From: Lachnospiraceae bacterium UBA1258
GTDB taxonomy: Bacteria; Bacillota; Clostridia; Lachnospirales; Lachnospiraceae
Length of the DNA: 53,965 bases
Direction of reading: 5' to 3'
Assembly: GCA_002308235.1 (NCBI GenBank)
Contig: DBVS01000065.1
Span: forward strand, 11,492-65,456
This document shows positions 24,435 through 33,749 of the stretch, in pieces. The position numbers and the translations under genes were made by a program. The notes under the pieces are model-generated. The model had not been told where the DNA came from and ran no database searches. It saw nothing but the letters and a program-made list of their open reading frames with translations. Each line of letters begins with the position of its first letter. Within the stretch, counting starts at the first letter, position 1.

Positions 24435-27400
24435 TTAGTTCAAAGCGCTCTTCCGGCTGCCGGCGTGTCCGTTTTCGTCAAGGTAGTAGAATTTGCTGAT
24501 TCTTTTCTCATTACCGAAAATATTGTCATAAGTGCCGTTGACGGCAAGTATCCACTCATGTTTGCCGTTATGTGTCGTATATAATCCGAATGCAACCGAT
24601 GCGTCCATTTCCTTTTCGGTATTGATGAGCCACCAGTTTATGTCATACATTGCGGTACCGGTATGCTGAAAACCGATAAATCTTGAATGGATATCGAGTT
24701 CATCCTTACCGCTTAATTCCAGCTTGATCCTGCCGTCGGAGCTGTCCCACATAATACCCTGCTTAAAGCTTGCCATAAATCCTTTGACTTTTTCTCCGTT
24801 GATCGCAAGAAGGGGATTGGAATAATCAAAGTTTCCGCCGTGAACCTCGGCCTCGGCAATCTTTATTTCACTTAAAACCTTGAGCTGAGCCTTAAGTTCG
24901 ATCTCAAAGGGATTTACGCAAAGTGATGCCGTGGTTTCGGGCATCTCGAGCAAAGCCATGTCTCCCAGGAATTTGCCCAATCCGGGGATATAATCCTTTA
25001 TCTTGCAGGATGTTATATCCATAGAGCCTGTAAATTTGAGTTTGGTAAAGTTACGCTCTTTGATGGCGGTATCAATTTCTGAAACCTGGAAGGCAAATTT
25101 GTTAAGTTCAAGCGGGAAGGTGGTGGGAAGCTTTATTCCCTTCGCGAGCTCCAGTTTAAGCTTTGCGGAATTGGGTATAAGAGAACCCTTCCACTCAACC
25201 GCGCACCCGATTCCGGAACCATTGGAGAAGAAGTCAAAATTCACCATTGCGTCGATGCTGTACTCGTTCTTTATCGTATTGATCTTGACCTCAAGTTCTC
25301 CGCCGAATTTGGCAGGAGAGCCGAACAAACTGATGGGGTTCGTACAATCGGAATCTTTCTTATGTCCGACAGAGGTATCCAGGATGAGTCCGACTTTTTT
25401 GTCGGTTATGGAAGCGCTTCCGTCAAACGTAAACTTAAAGAGCATCTCCGCATCAAACCCGGCGCTCAAAATCTGTTCCTGATAAGGGAACATCGTTGTA
25501 CCGGTTTTGAAGTTCAAATTGATGCTGTCGGGATAAAGTCTTACCGTAGGGCTGTCAAACATAACCAGCTTTGCAATCTTCAAAATACCCGGTCTGATAT
25601 CATCTACCAGAAAATTATCGTAATCGTAGCGATGTAACTCATCATTATAAAGCGTAAAGGAGCCAAGCCTCGGAATATCGAGTGCTATACCTTTGGATGC
25701 CAGGAACTTGGCAATTCCCGTTGCGGTTGCTTCGTCAAATTCCACATAAGAACCGCTGTTATCCGTAACAAATATCGAACCTCCCGCCTCAATATCTCCT
25801 CTGAGGCTTACATCCCCCTTAAAGTGAAGCCAGCCGTTCATGGTAACATTTCCGCGAAGCACTGTTTCGCCATAGTCGTCCTCGATCCGCTCTGTAGACG
25901 TAAAGACATAAGGTCCGAAGACCGTTCTCTTCTCGGTACCCTCCACAATAACGGAGAAACCGTTCTTAAGAACCTTATTCTTTCCGCCGATGCTGATCTC
26001 GACATCATAGGTTCCGACTGCCACGCTGGCGGGAACGGTCAGGGAGTAAGTTTCCGAATCAACATATTTTGCTTCGATGGTGTAATCTATATTGCCGTTT
26101 AACTTAACGGTGATCTCGCTCTTTTCTTCAAAACCGGTACCTTTAAGTTTAATGGAAGCGTCCTGAATGCCCTTGTACATATATCTGGGATTAATGCCGG
26201 AAATGCTGAGGCCCTGTGAAACCGCAAGTCCGTTTTCGTCACTTCCGCCGGGAAGCGAATAGGTCTTGACGTCTCTTAAATTGTTTTCGGGAATCAAAAC
26301 CTCAAGAGTTCTGCCCGAAAGAGTAATCGTATCGCTTGCTTTGTACTTGAGTTCGTAACGGTTATGGAGCTGGCCGTGGATCATATCGAAGAACGAAGTA
26401 AGGCTTGCGCTGTCCGAAATGTAAACAAGGTCGCCGTTTCCGCTTCTTGCGATGGTATTTAGATAAGCGGTATTAACACCCGATCCAAGACCCATGGAGT
26501 AGATCGCAACGCCCTTTTCAAGTGCGAGACTGCCGATATTACTGTAGATCTCTTCCGCACTTCTGCTGGTGTTGTCCTGACCGTCGGTCATAAGGATAAT
26601 GACGTTGTTCTCATCCTTCTTGCTCGCAAAATAGTTAAGGCACTGCAGGGTTGCGGAGTACATGTCGGTTCCGCCGCTCGCATACATATTGTTTGCGAAA
26701 TCCATAAGGCTCGAATCATCGGAGCCAAAAAGCATCTCTCCGGTAATAGAGCCGGCAAAGGTTACAACCGCAAGGTTTTCGCCCTCATTCTTGTTGGTAA
26801 TGAAGGTCTTTACGGCTGCTCTGAGGTCTCCGATGCTGTCGGACATACTTCCCGAAACATCACAAAGAAGCATTACATTGGAGCCCTTATATTCAATCTT
26901 ATCCAGAGTGAAATCCTTGATCTCGGCGCCGCAGTCGTAAATCCTCAATGCGTTCTTCAAAGCGTTCGTATTCGGGTAATTGCTTGCATCGATCTGAACG
27001 ATCGCGGTGATCTCGCCTTCCTTGTCGAAATTCCCCGTGTCAATCCTTCCGATCGAGATCGAACTCTTTATCTTGCTGACATAGTCTGCCGCTGCCTGTG
27101 AGAAGTCTTTCTTTGTCTCGGGAGTTTCCGTATCATTCCCCTGCTTTGTTGATGTGGCAGGTTTTGTCTGAGAAAAGCCTGCGGTCTGCACCGGAGCATA
27201 GCCTGAACCGGAATTCACGGTCTGAACGGAACCGTAGGCCGGATCGGAGTTTTTACTTTGAGTATTTCTTTTTCCGGAATTACCGCTTCTGTCTGAGTTG
27301 TCTTTCTTATCTGAAGTGCCCGACTTTCCCGATGAATAAGCCGTATCGGGATTGTACTGGGGAGAAACGATCTTCTCGACATTTACCGTTAATGAGTGAT

Positions 27401-28784
27401 CAAGAACCGTATCAACATAATCCTTCACGTTCTTGATGTTTTCCGTATCATTGTCTTCATCATTGCTGATAACGCTAATGATCTGCGTCATTCCCGCAAC
27501 ATAACTGTCGTCCTCGTTGTCCTGCGAACTGTAGATTGCTTCGCTCAAATATGAAGCAGAGGAATTGTCGTTTCCGAAATAGTACTCGATCTTTGCAAGT
27601 TCGAGGCAGACCTTGGTCTTGTCGGTTCCTGCGCCCGTTTCGGCAAATACTGTCAGCTGCTCTTTGATGTTCATGAGCTCGGTCTCGCGAAGCTGTACAC
27701 CTATAGAATCGACACGAGCCTTAAGAGCGTTCTTTTCCTGCACCGTAAGGCCTGTCTTCATACCCGCATAAACCTTGCTGAGTCTGGCTTCGATCGTTTT
27801 GATGTCCGCCTTCGCAACGTTTCTGTAAGCACCTGAAAACTCGGTCTTCTTTACAAGACCGCTCATATAAAGCTCTGCCGCTATCATCAGTTCGTGATAA
27901 TCGGAATCTGCTCTTAAATTCTTTGTAATGGCATCGTAATCCCCGGTAAGCACGTAAGACTTGATCCTTGCTTTGCTTACGCATTCAAGGCTTAAAAGCT
28001 CGGGAGCGCTTTTCTCGAGCTCATTAAATTTTTTCTTAAAGCCTTTTACCTCTTTGCCGATCTCTTCATCGGTATTGTCCGATACGGCTTCATAGGTTTT
28101 TGATACGCCGGCCACAGCATCGGCGCAATCCCTTATCTCGTCGGAAAGATTGTAGCTGTCCTTAATATTGCTTTTAACGCTTTTAAAAATGTCAGCGCTG
28201 TCAAGCATCAGTGTCCCGGAAGTCTTGGTATATATCTCCTCCGAATAGCCGTACTCACTGAGGTCTGCACCGATTGACTTAAGATAATTTATCATAACAA
28301 GATCGGAAGTATCGCCCTCGATCTTGTTTTGGGCAAATTTCACTTCTTCATCGCTGTTTGAAATAAGCGATGTATTATCGCAAAGAAAAACGTAAAGCTG
28401 TTCTGCGGTTTCATAATCACCCTGCAAAAGAGCGATCCTTGAATTCAAGAGTCTGCATTCATCGTCGTAACCGTAGACCTCGCTGTACTGGTCGATGACT
28501 TCGGCTGCCTCGTCGTAGGCTTCTTCCAGAACGAGCGCATTGGCAAACTCCATCATCTTTTTCTGAGAAAGCATGGGAGTCGATTCACTTGCCGTTACGA
28601 TCTGCCGTTTTGCACCCATAAAGAGTGTGGTCCCGCAGACTGCGGTAAGGACAACGGCAGCAAGGATCTTGCCTGCCGCGAAAGCCTTTCTCTTTAATAA
28701 TATAATGATTGTCACCAGGCATCCGGGCAAAAGACCCGCGCCGATTTGAAGAAAAATGTTCATTAGAATACTGCGGTTATCCAA
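24435..28784 (-). CDS. Giant membrane protein with TPR-like region, VWA domain and IPT/TIG domain
   Basis: 1449 residues by the TTG at 28784; the ATG at 28763 is an alternative, and AGGAGG is about 16 bases from the TTG, so the start is uncertain. Two helices (about 10-30 and 38-57), then a helical repeat region (AYDEAAEVIDQYSEVYGYDD, YETAEQLYVFLCDN) like TPRs, and a Ser/Asn/Gly-rich low-complexity linker near 480-560. The VWA domain (about 635-815) has the metal site DVSGSMS, then TFAG, SGGTD and MTDGQDN. An IPT/TIG domain (about 851-941) comes next, followed by about 500 beta-rich residues of unknown fold. It heads the operon with the Ig-like protein and TIGR01212. The whole suggests a surface sensor or adhesin complex. 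Confidence 0.8.
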   Translation of the reverse strand: MDNRSILMNIFLQIGAGLLPGCLVTIIILLKRKAFAAGKILAAVVLTAVCGTTLFMGAKRQIVTASESTPMLSQKKMMEFANALVLEEAYDEAAEVIDQYSEVYGYDDECRLLNSRIALLQGDYETAEQLYVFLCDNTSLISNSDEEVKFAQNKIEGDTSDLVMINYLKSIGADLSEYGYSEEIYTKTSGTLMLDSADIFKSVKSNIKDSYNLSDEIRDCADAVAGVSKTYEAVSDNTDEEIGKEVKGFKKKFNELEKSAPELLSLECVSKARIKSYVLTGDYDAITKNLRADSDYHELMIAAELYMSGLVKKTEFSGAYRNVAKADIKTIEARLSKVYAGMKTGLTVQEKNALKARVDSIGVQLRETELMNIKEQLTVFAETGAGTDKTKVCLELAKIEYYFGNDNSSASYLSEAIYSSQDNEDDSYVAGMTQIISVISNDEDNDTENIKNVKDYVDTVLDHSLTVNVEKIVSPQYNPDTAYSSGKSGTSDKKDNSDRSGNSGKRNTQSKNSDPAYGSVQTVNSGSGYAPVQTAGFSQTKPATSTKQGNDTETPETKKDFSQAAADYVSKIKSSISIGRIDTGNFDKEGEITAIVQIDASNYPNTNALKNALRIYDCGAEIKDFTLDKIEYKGSNVMLLCDVSGSMSDSIGDLRAAVKTFITNKNEGENLAVVTFAGSITGEMLFGSDDSSLMDFANNMYASGGTDMYSATLQCLNYFASKKDENNVIILMTDGQDNTSRSAEEIYSNIGSLALEKGVAIYSMGLGSGVNTAYLNTIARSGNGDLVYISDSASLTSFFDMIHGQLHNRYELKYKASDTITLSGRTLEVLIPENNLRDVKTYSLPGGSDENGLAVSQGLSISGINPRYMYKGIQDASIKLKGTGFEEKSEITVKLNGNIDYTIEAKYVDSETYSLTVPASVAVGTYDVEISIGGKNKVLKNGFSVIVEGTEKRTVFGPYVFTSTERIEDDYGETVLRGNVTMNGWLHFKGDVSLRGDIEAGGSIFVTDNSGSYVEFDEATATGIAKFLASKGIALDIPRLGSFTLYNDELHRYDYDNFLVDDIRPGILKIAKLVMFDSPTVRLYPDSINLNFKTGTTMFPYQEQILSAGFDAEMLFKFTFDGSASITDKKVGLILDTSVGHKKDSDCTNPISLFGSPAKFGGELEVKINTIKNEYSIDAMVNFDFFSNGSGIGCAVEWKGSLIPNSAKLKLELAKGIKLPTTFPLELNKFAFQVSEIDTAIKERNFTKLKFTGSMDITSCKIKDYIPGLGKFLGDMALLEMPETTASLCVNPFEIELKAQLKVLSEIKIAEAEVHGGNFDYSNPLLAINGEKVKGFMASFKQGIMWDSSDGRIKLELSGKDELDIHSRFIGFQHTGTAMYDINWWLINTEKEMDASVAFGLYTTHNGKHEWILAVNGTYDNIFGNEKRISKFYYLDENGHAGSRKSALN

Positions 28785-28876
28785 AGATCCGTTTACCGCT
28801 TTCCTCCTGTACGAAAATATCGCATTGAGATATTATATCATATTTTTAATACAAGGTTAGAGCGAAAACGCACAGA

Positions 28877-28903
28877 AAAACCCGCGGGCATTCCGCGGGT
28901 TTT
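28877..28903 (-). terminator. Rho-independent terminator after the chemoreceptor gene
   Basis: AAAACCCGCGG pairs with CCGCGGGTTTT (28877-28887 with 28893-28903). On the minus strand it is followed by TTTTTCTGTG. The rest of the 170-base gap before 28954 and up to 28784 shows no gene; the promoter of the VWA operon should lie in it. Confidence 0.88.
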
Positions 28904-28953
28904 GTTTATAATTTGTACTATGGGGCGATTCCTTTGCCCAATCGGTCGCAGGA

Positions 28954-30633
28954 TCAGTGCTTAAGCTTGAAGTGATCAACCAGCTCCTTAAGGGACTTGG
29001 AGTGCTCGTTCATCTCGTAGCTGAGTGCCAGAGATTCTTCGGATGTAGCGGCATTGGTACGTCCGTCGTCGGCGATACGGCCGATGTTCACGGAAAGATC
29101 CTGAACGGAACGGGCCTGTGTGGTGGAGGTTCCGGCAATCTGCTTAACCTGATCTCTGATACCTTCAACCTGCTTGACCATTACATTGAGTTCATCTGCG
29201 GTCTCGTGTGCGACCTTGATACCCTGCTCAACATTGGAAATGGACTCGTTGATAAGAGCGGTGGTGCTTTGTGCCGCCTGAACGGTCTGAGTGGCAAGCT
29301 GGGATACTTCCGCAGCTACTACAGCGAAACCTCTGCCGGCTTCTCCCGCACGTGCGGCCTCAATACTTGCATTGAGGGAAAGAAGGTTTGTCTGATCCGC
29401 AATGTTGTTGATGGTATCGATAATCTTGCTTATCTGATCGGAGGATTCGGAGATCGCGTTCATGGCGTCGACAACCTTTTCCATCTTCTTGTTGCCTTCG
29501 ACGATACTTCCTACGACACGCTCCACATCAGTGGAGATCTTCTCGGCTTCGGTGGAATTTGCGGATATTTCTTCGGTAATGGTATTTACACGCATCGAAA
29601 GTTCTTCAACGTTTCCGGCCTGACTGGTTGCGGTCTCCGCAAGGTTCTGGCCCGCATCTGCAAGCTGTCCTGCGCCCGAAGAAACCATGCTTGATACATT
29701 TACGATCTCATCCATGGATTCGGAAATCTTTCCGGAGAAGCTTTCGATTGCGGTCTGGATCGATACGAAGTCGCCAATGAAGTCTTCTTCAAATCTGATA
29801 TCAAAATTGCCGTCTGCCATGGTGGACATTACGGAACCGATCTTGTCTATATATTCGGCAAGAGAAGTGATGGCATCGCGAAGTTTGTCCGCAACCTCTC
29901 CAATCTCGTTTTCTTTGTCATAATCAATCTCAGCGTGAACGTTTCCTCTGGCAATTTCTGTGGCCGCATCCTTAAGGGTACTGAGGTCGTTCTCGATATC
30001 GGAAATAAGTTCCTTGTTTCTCTTACGGCTCAAAACAACCGTCGCCACGGAAGCGATCACAAGTGCGATGATGGCGATTACCGAAATGGTCATGATCGCC
30101 TTATATTTTCCGTTAGCCGCTGCATCGGCGCGTTCGCCGGTGGCATCAAGAAGGTCTGCAAGAACCTCCGATACGGCATTTAAGTTGTTATTGTAATAAT
30201 CCAGCGCTCCCTGAGTATTACCCGCATTGACAAGGTCCAGCATTTCGAAGGATGCTTTTTTAACATCGTCCCAGGCCTTGGAAAGCTGGTTTCCGAGAGC
30301 AGCATCATTTAAGTTCTTTGAAATGGTCGCAAAATAAGATGTGATCTTCGTAAAGCGCTTCTCAAGGTCAGCTGCCTGATCCGCGGTTACCTTTGTATCG
30401 TTGGAAGCCTGTGCAAACAAAAGTCGTTTGTTGATGGTCTGCACATCCTTACGGATTTCCATCTGGTACTTTTCGGTAACGTATTGTACATTGTAGAAAT
30501 TAAGGAAATTGAAGGCGATGATAGCAAGAAAGATAAGCATGAGGGCCGATACGCCTATGAACATGAGATTTGTCGAAGAAGACATGCGGTGCAGTGACTG
30601 CGCGATTGTCTCGTTTCTGGTATTCTTTGCCAT
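28954..30633 (-). CDS. Methyl-accepting chemotaxis protein
   Basis: 559 residues. The start is ATG 30633 (GGGAG upstream; MAKNTRNETIAQSLHRMSS). A transmembrane helix at about 25-50, a short four-helix periplasmic-type sensor domain (about 50-185), a second helix (about 192-212), then a HAMP domain, with the signalling domain from about 300. The hairpin tip contains ADQTNLLSLNASIEAARAGE AGRGFAVVA, in two parts, the conserved CheA/CheW contact. The C-terminus HSKSLKELVDHFKLKH has no CheR-docking pentapeptide. No chemotaxis or flagellar genes adjoin it. The ligand is unknown. Confidence 0.96.
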   Translation of the reverse strand: MAKNTRNETIAQSLHRMSSSTNLMFIGVSALMLIFLAIIAFNFLNFYNVQYVTEKYQMEIRKDVQTINKRLLFAQASNDTKVTADQAADLEKRFTKITSYFATISKNLNDAALGNQLSKAWDDVKKASFEMLDLVNAGNTQGALDYYNNNLNAVSEVLADLLDATGERADAAANGKYKAIMTISVIAIIALVIASVATVVLSRKRNKELISDIENDLSTLKDAATEIARGNVHAEIDYDKENEIGEVADKLRDAITSLAEYIDKIGSVMSTMADGNFDIRFEEDFIGDFVSIQTAIESFSGKISESMDEIVNVSSMVSSGAGQLADAGQNLAETATSQAGNVEELSMRVNTITEEISANSTEAEKISTDVERVVGSIVEGNKKMEKVVDAMNAISESSDQISKIIDTINNIADQTNLLSLNASIEAARAGEAGRGFAVVAAEVSQLATQTVQAAQSTTALINESISNVEQGIKVAHETADELNVMVKQVEGIRDQVKQIAGTSTTQARSVQDLSVNIGRIADDGRTNAATSEESLALSYEMNEHSKSLKELVDHFKLKH

Positions 30634-30707
30634 ATGAAAATTCTCCCTTCCTGTGAAAACCACGAAAATATTTTACAGGAAGGGTATTAAATATCAGTTA
30701 ATCAAGG

Positions 30708-31463
30708 TCACCGCATAAATTCCACCGCATGTTTCCGTGCCCAGAGAGGGAAGTGGTTTCTCTGGCACTTCTCATTGGCCCGCTCTTTGATTGCCACGGA
30801 ATCAAAGAATACTTTCCAAAGATCCGTATATTTATCGTTCTCTTCCTCGGTGTGAAGAAGGTTTTCAAATTCGACATCCGTCAGTTTCTGAATGTAAAAG
30901 TGTTCATTTTTCCCATGGATCACGGCTTCTCTATGGATATCATCAACTATGACAAAGAACTCCGAGGGCATGCGGTCCGAAAAAATGGGGCCTAAGTATC
31001 CCACAACCCTGCTCCTGGGTTCAAAATGAGCGATATATACATTTCCAACCCGGTGAAAACGAAGGATCTCTCTGAAGCGCTCCGCTTCTCTCACGACTCT
31101 GGCCCTTATCTCGCGATTTCTCATGATGTCCGCAAATTTGACCATGCGAAGTACCTCCGGGCCATAGTGAAATCCCAGGATCAGCACGTGATATATGTTA
31201 TCAAGCACATCCTCTTCAAAGGCCATGGCCGTGTAAGCCATCTCCGTGTATACTTCATAAGAAATCCTGCGGACGATGGCCTCGCTGAGTCTGTCTGCCT
31301 TTGACGGATCGGCATCCACATGAACGTATTCGTCCAGGAAAGACACCTGTCCCACGGGCTCAAGCAAAAGCTTAATGTTCTTATGACCCAGTCCGCTTTC
31401 AAAAGCCTCAAATATGCAGGTAAGCATCGCCTCCCATTCGGGTTCACATGTAAAAATCCTCAT
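30708..31463 (-). CDS. TIGR03915-family DNA metabolism protein (DUF4130)
   Basis: 251 residues. Partner of the radical SAM protein encoded just before it; start and stop overlap as ATGA. It begins FTCEPEWEAMLTCIFEAFES, has the family's RFREILRFHRVGNVYIAHFEP (about 135-155) and ends LWARKHAVEFMR. In the paired families TIGR03915/TIGR03916 this member is sometimes fused to a uracil-DNA glycosylase; here no such domain is present. The role is presumably DNA repair or base modification; the reaction is not established. Confidence 0.88.
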   Translation of the reverse strand: MRIFTCEPEWEAMLTCIFEAFESGLGHKNIKLLLEPVGQVSFLDEYVHVDADPSKADRLSEAIVRRISYEVYTEMAYTAMAFEEDVLDNIYHVLILGFHYGPEVLRMVKFADIMRNREIRARVVREAERFREILRFHRVGNVYIAHFEPRSRVVGYLGPIFSDRMPSEFFVIVDDIHREAVIHGKNEHFYIQKLTDVEFENLLHTEEENDKYTDLWKVFFDSVAIKERANEKCQRNHFPLWARKHAVEFMR

Positions 31464-32917
31464 GCTCTCTCCATTTTCAGATCGTCAAACAGGTTAAGCT
31501 GCCTGAAATCGTTATTCCGATCCGTAATCTGATAAACATCCCTTCGATCCGCATCCGCCAGCTGATTCAAAATATATCGATGGTCCATCGGTACTCTTTC
31601 AAACATCCGTCCGTTACAGGTTATAAAGAATCTGGCCCGTTTCAGCACCACATGCATGCGTTTGAGCATCTCAAAGTTGATGCTCCCGTATCTTCTGGCA
31701 CTGACGATCCGTTTGACACTCGTGGGGCCGATCCCGGGTACCCTTAAGAGCACATCTACAGGCGCAGTGTTGATCTCCACCGGAAATCTGTCCAGGTGAT
31801 TGATGGCCCAAAAGCACTTGGGATCCACTCTGTAATCCAGGAAAGGATTGTCACCCGTAAGTATCTCATCCGCCACAAATCCGTAATAACGGATCAGCCA
31901 GTCGGCCTGATAGAGTCTGTGTTCCCTGAGAAGGGGAACGGGAGCGGTCTTATCCGGGAGGGCCGCGTCCTCATTAACGGGAATATAGGCCGAAAAGAAA
32001 ACGCGCTTTAAATCAAAGCTTTGATAAAGTGCCTGAGTGGTCCTGATAAGATCGAGGTCCGTTTCGTCCGTGGCCCCGATGATCATCTGTGTGCTCTGCC
32101 CGGCAGGCGCAAAGGGGCGCCTTAAAAGAGCGTCGTTTTTCTCTGCGGGATAAAGAAAGGGATTGGCTGCGGGAAACAGTGAGGAGTCCCCCTCGGGCCC
32201 CTCTATACGGTCGACACCCGGTCCGAAAATGCTGTTTACCAGGTGTTTATTGATCCCACAGCGCTCCATACGGGCGGACTTTCCGACGGCGACCCTGTGT
32301 CCCGCAATGGTACCCGATATCCGGTTCATGGGACCGATGATATTTTTCATGTTCTTATTCGGAGCAAGCTTCCGGAGACTTTCCTGGGTGGGCAATTCCA
32401 TGTTCAAACTGATTCTGTCCGCCAGAAGCCCCGCCGAATAAATCAGCTCATCGGAAGCACCGGGAATGGCCTTCACGTGGATATACCCGTTAAACCTGTA
32501 TTTGGTACGAAGAAGGCGCAAAGTCTCACAGATGCGCTCCATGGTGTAATCGGGGCTCTTGATAACTCCCGAACTTAAGAAAAGCCCCTCTATGTAATTT
32601 CGCTTATAGAATTCTATGGTGAGAGTGCAGATCTCCTCCGGTGTGAAGGTTGCCCTGGGAACATCATTGCTCGCTCTGTTTTTGCAATACTTGCAATCGA
32701 ATATGCAATGATTGGTCATGAGGATCTTAAGAAGAGAGATGCACCTTCCGTCAGACGTGAAAGCATGACATACGCCCGCAGCCACGGAATTGCCGAGAAA
32801 TCCTTCCCGTCCGCCGCGGCTCACACCGCTTGAGGTACAGGCCACATCATACTTGGCCGCATCGGAAAGGATCGTAAGTTTTTCTTTTAATGGATCGTTG
32901 TTACTCAAATCGTACAT
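31460..32917 (-). CDS. TIGR03916-family radical SAM protein, putative DNA modification/repair
   Basis: 485 residues. Start at ATG 32917 (AGAGGCG upstream), beginning MYDLSNNDPLKEKLTILSDA. The cluster site is HCIFDCKYCKNR (C-x3-C-x2-C, about 80-90), with an early conserved CTSSGVSRGG segment. The C-terminal third has a helix-hairpin-helix DNA-binding motif VPGIGPTSVKRIVSARRYGS, which supports action on DNA. The pair with TIGR03915 occurs in many bacteria, often near uracil-DNA glycosylase. Substrate and product remain open. Confidence 0.9.
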   Translation of the reverse strand: MYDLSNNDPLKEKLTILSDAAKYDVACTSSGVSRGGREGFLGNSVAAGVCHAFTSDGRCISLLKILMTNHCIFDCKYCKNRASNDVPRATFTPEEICTLTIEFYKRNYIEGLFLSSGVIKSPDYTMERICETLRLLRTKYRFNGYIHVKAIPGASDELIYSAGLLADRISLNMELPTQESLRKLAPNKNMKNIIGPMNRISGTIAGHRVAVGKSARMERCGINKHLVNSIFGPGVDRIEGPEGDSSLFPAANPFLYPAEKNDALLRRPFAPAGQSTQMIIGATDETDLDLIRTTQALYQSFDLKRVFFSAYIPVNEDAALPDKTAPVPLLREHRLYQADWLIRYYGFVADEILTGDNPFLDYRVDPKCFWAINHLDRFPVEINTAPVDVLLRVPGIGPTSVKRIVSARRYGSINFEMLKRMHVVLKRARFFITCNGRMFERVPMDHRYILNQLADADRRDVYQITDRNNDFRQLNLFDDLKMERA

Positions 32918-32997
32918 CTGTTCGCCTCTGGTAATATCATAGAACAAATGTTTCTTTTTGTAAAGATGTTTTTGTAATTTGAGTGATGGAAAAAGTA

Positions 32998-33747
32998 TCA
33001 GACAGCCAAAGATATCAGATAAAATACTCCAAACAGCACCACCTGATGGAGCATATAGATCAACAGGGAATGTCTCCCCAAAAACTCAACTGCCGGTATC
33101 CCCTTCTTAAACGGCGGGATATCGAATTCTTTTCTGTTCATCAGCTTATTTGTGAAGTACCCCGTCAGAAAAAGAAACAGCCACGGAATCAGGGAAAAAT
33201 AGTCCGTCGAAACAAAATCCGGATCGCAGAAGCCCAGATATGTCATGAAATATCCGTGATAAAGAACCTTGGGAACACGACCGAAGGCCAGCCCTTCAAA
33301 GCCGAAGGTTCCGACATTCACGTTTCTCATCAGCACGAAAAGAAGCACCGATGTTACCAGACCGATGATATAGGAAGCCCGGCTTTTGCAAATAAACCTG
33401 TCTGTCAGCGCGGTGATAAGGATCGAGCTTCCGATAAGTATCAAAACTCCAAAGATATCTGCCGCATCGGGAACCATCGTAACCGTCACAACGGTGATGA
33501 GGATACCGCCCCCGAGAGCCATGAGCCCCCGTTTTACCGGTTTCTTTGAGTAGGAAAAGCAAAAGCCCGACAGCAGGATAAAAGACCAGCAGATGGACTG
33601 CTGCCATACATATGCCGCGGGACTGTACAATTCTTTCTCCGTTAAACCCATGCCGAAATAGACCATGTCCCAGCATGCGTGAAATGCGATCATGCTGAGG
33701 ATGGTCAGGCCTCTGACGGTATCGATCAAACGAAGTCTTTCTTTCAT
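32998..33747 (-). CDS. HGSNAT-type (DUF1624) membrane acyltransferase
   Basis: 249 residues, about seven to eight hydrophobic segments. It starts RLIDTVRGLTILSMIAFHAC (about 5-24); the RG and the following histidine are the catalytic-site pattern of heparan-alpha-glucosaminide N-acetyltransferase-like proteins. It ends FLGRHSLLIYMLHQVVLFGV, also typical. It would transfer acyl groups to a glycan or glycolipid across the membrane. It lies two bases past the stop of the propeller protein and follows the GH2 gene in one transcript, which suggests action on glycans, but such pairings can be loose. Confidence 0.85.
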   Translation of the reverse strand: MKERLRLIDTVRGLTILSMIAFHACWDMVYFGMGLTEKELYSPAAYVWQQSICWSFILLSGFCFSYSKKPVKRGLMALGGGILITVVTVTMVPDAADIFGVLILIGSSILITALTDRFICKSRASYIIGLVTSVLLFVLMRNVNVGTFGFEGLAFGRVPKVLYHGYFMTYLGFCDPDFVSTDYFSLIPWLFLFLTGYFTNKLMNRKEFDIPPFKKGIPAVEFLGRHSLLIYMLHQVVLFGVFYLISLAV

Positions 33748-33749
33748 GG

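Noticed and set aside
28957..29694. A 245-codon plus-strand frame
   Set aside because: Antisense to the chemoreceptor signalling domain, the most conserved part of that protein.
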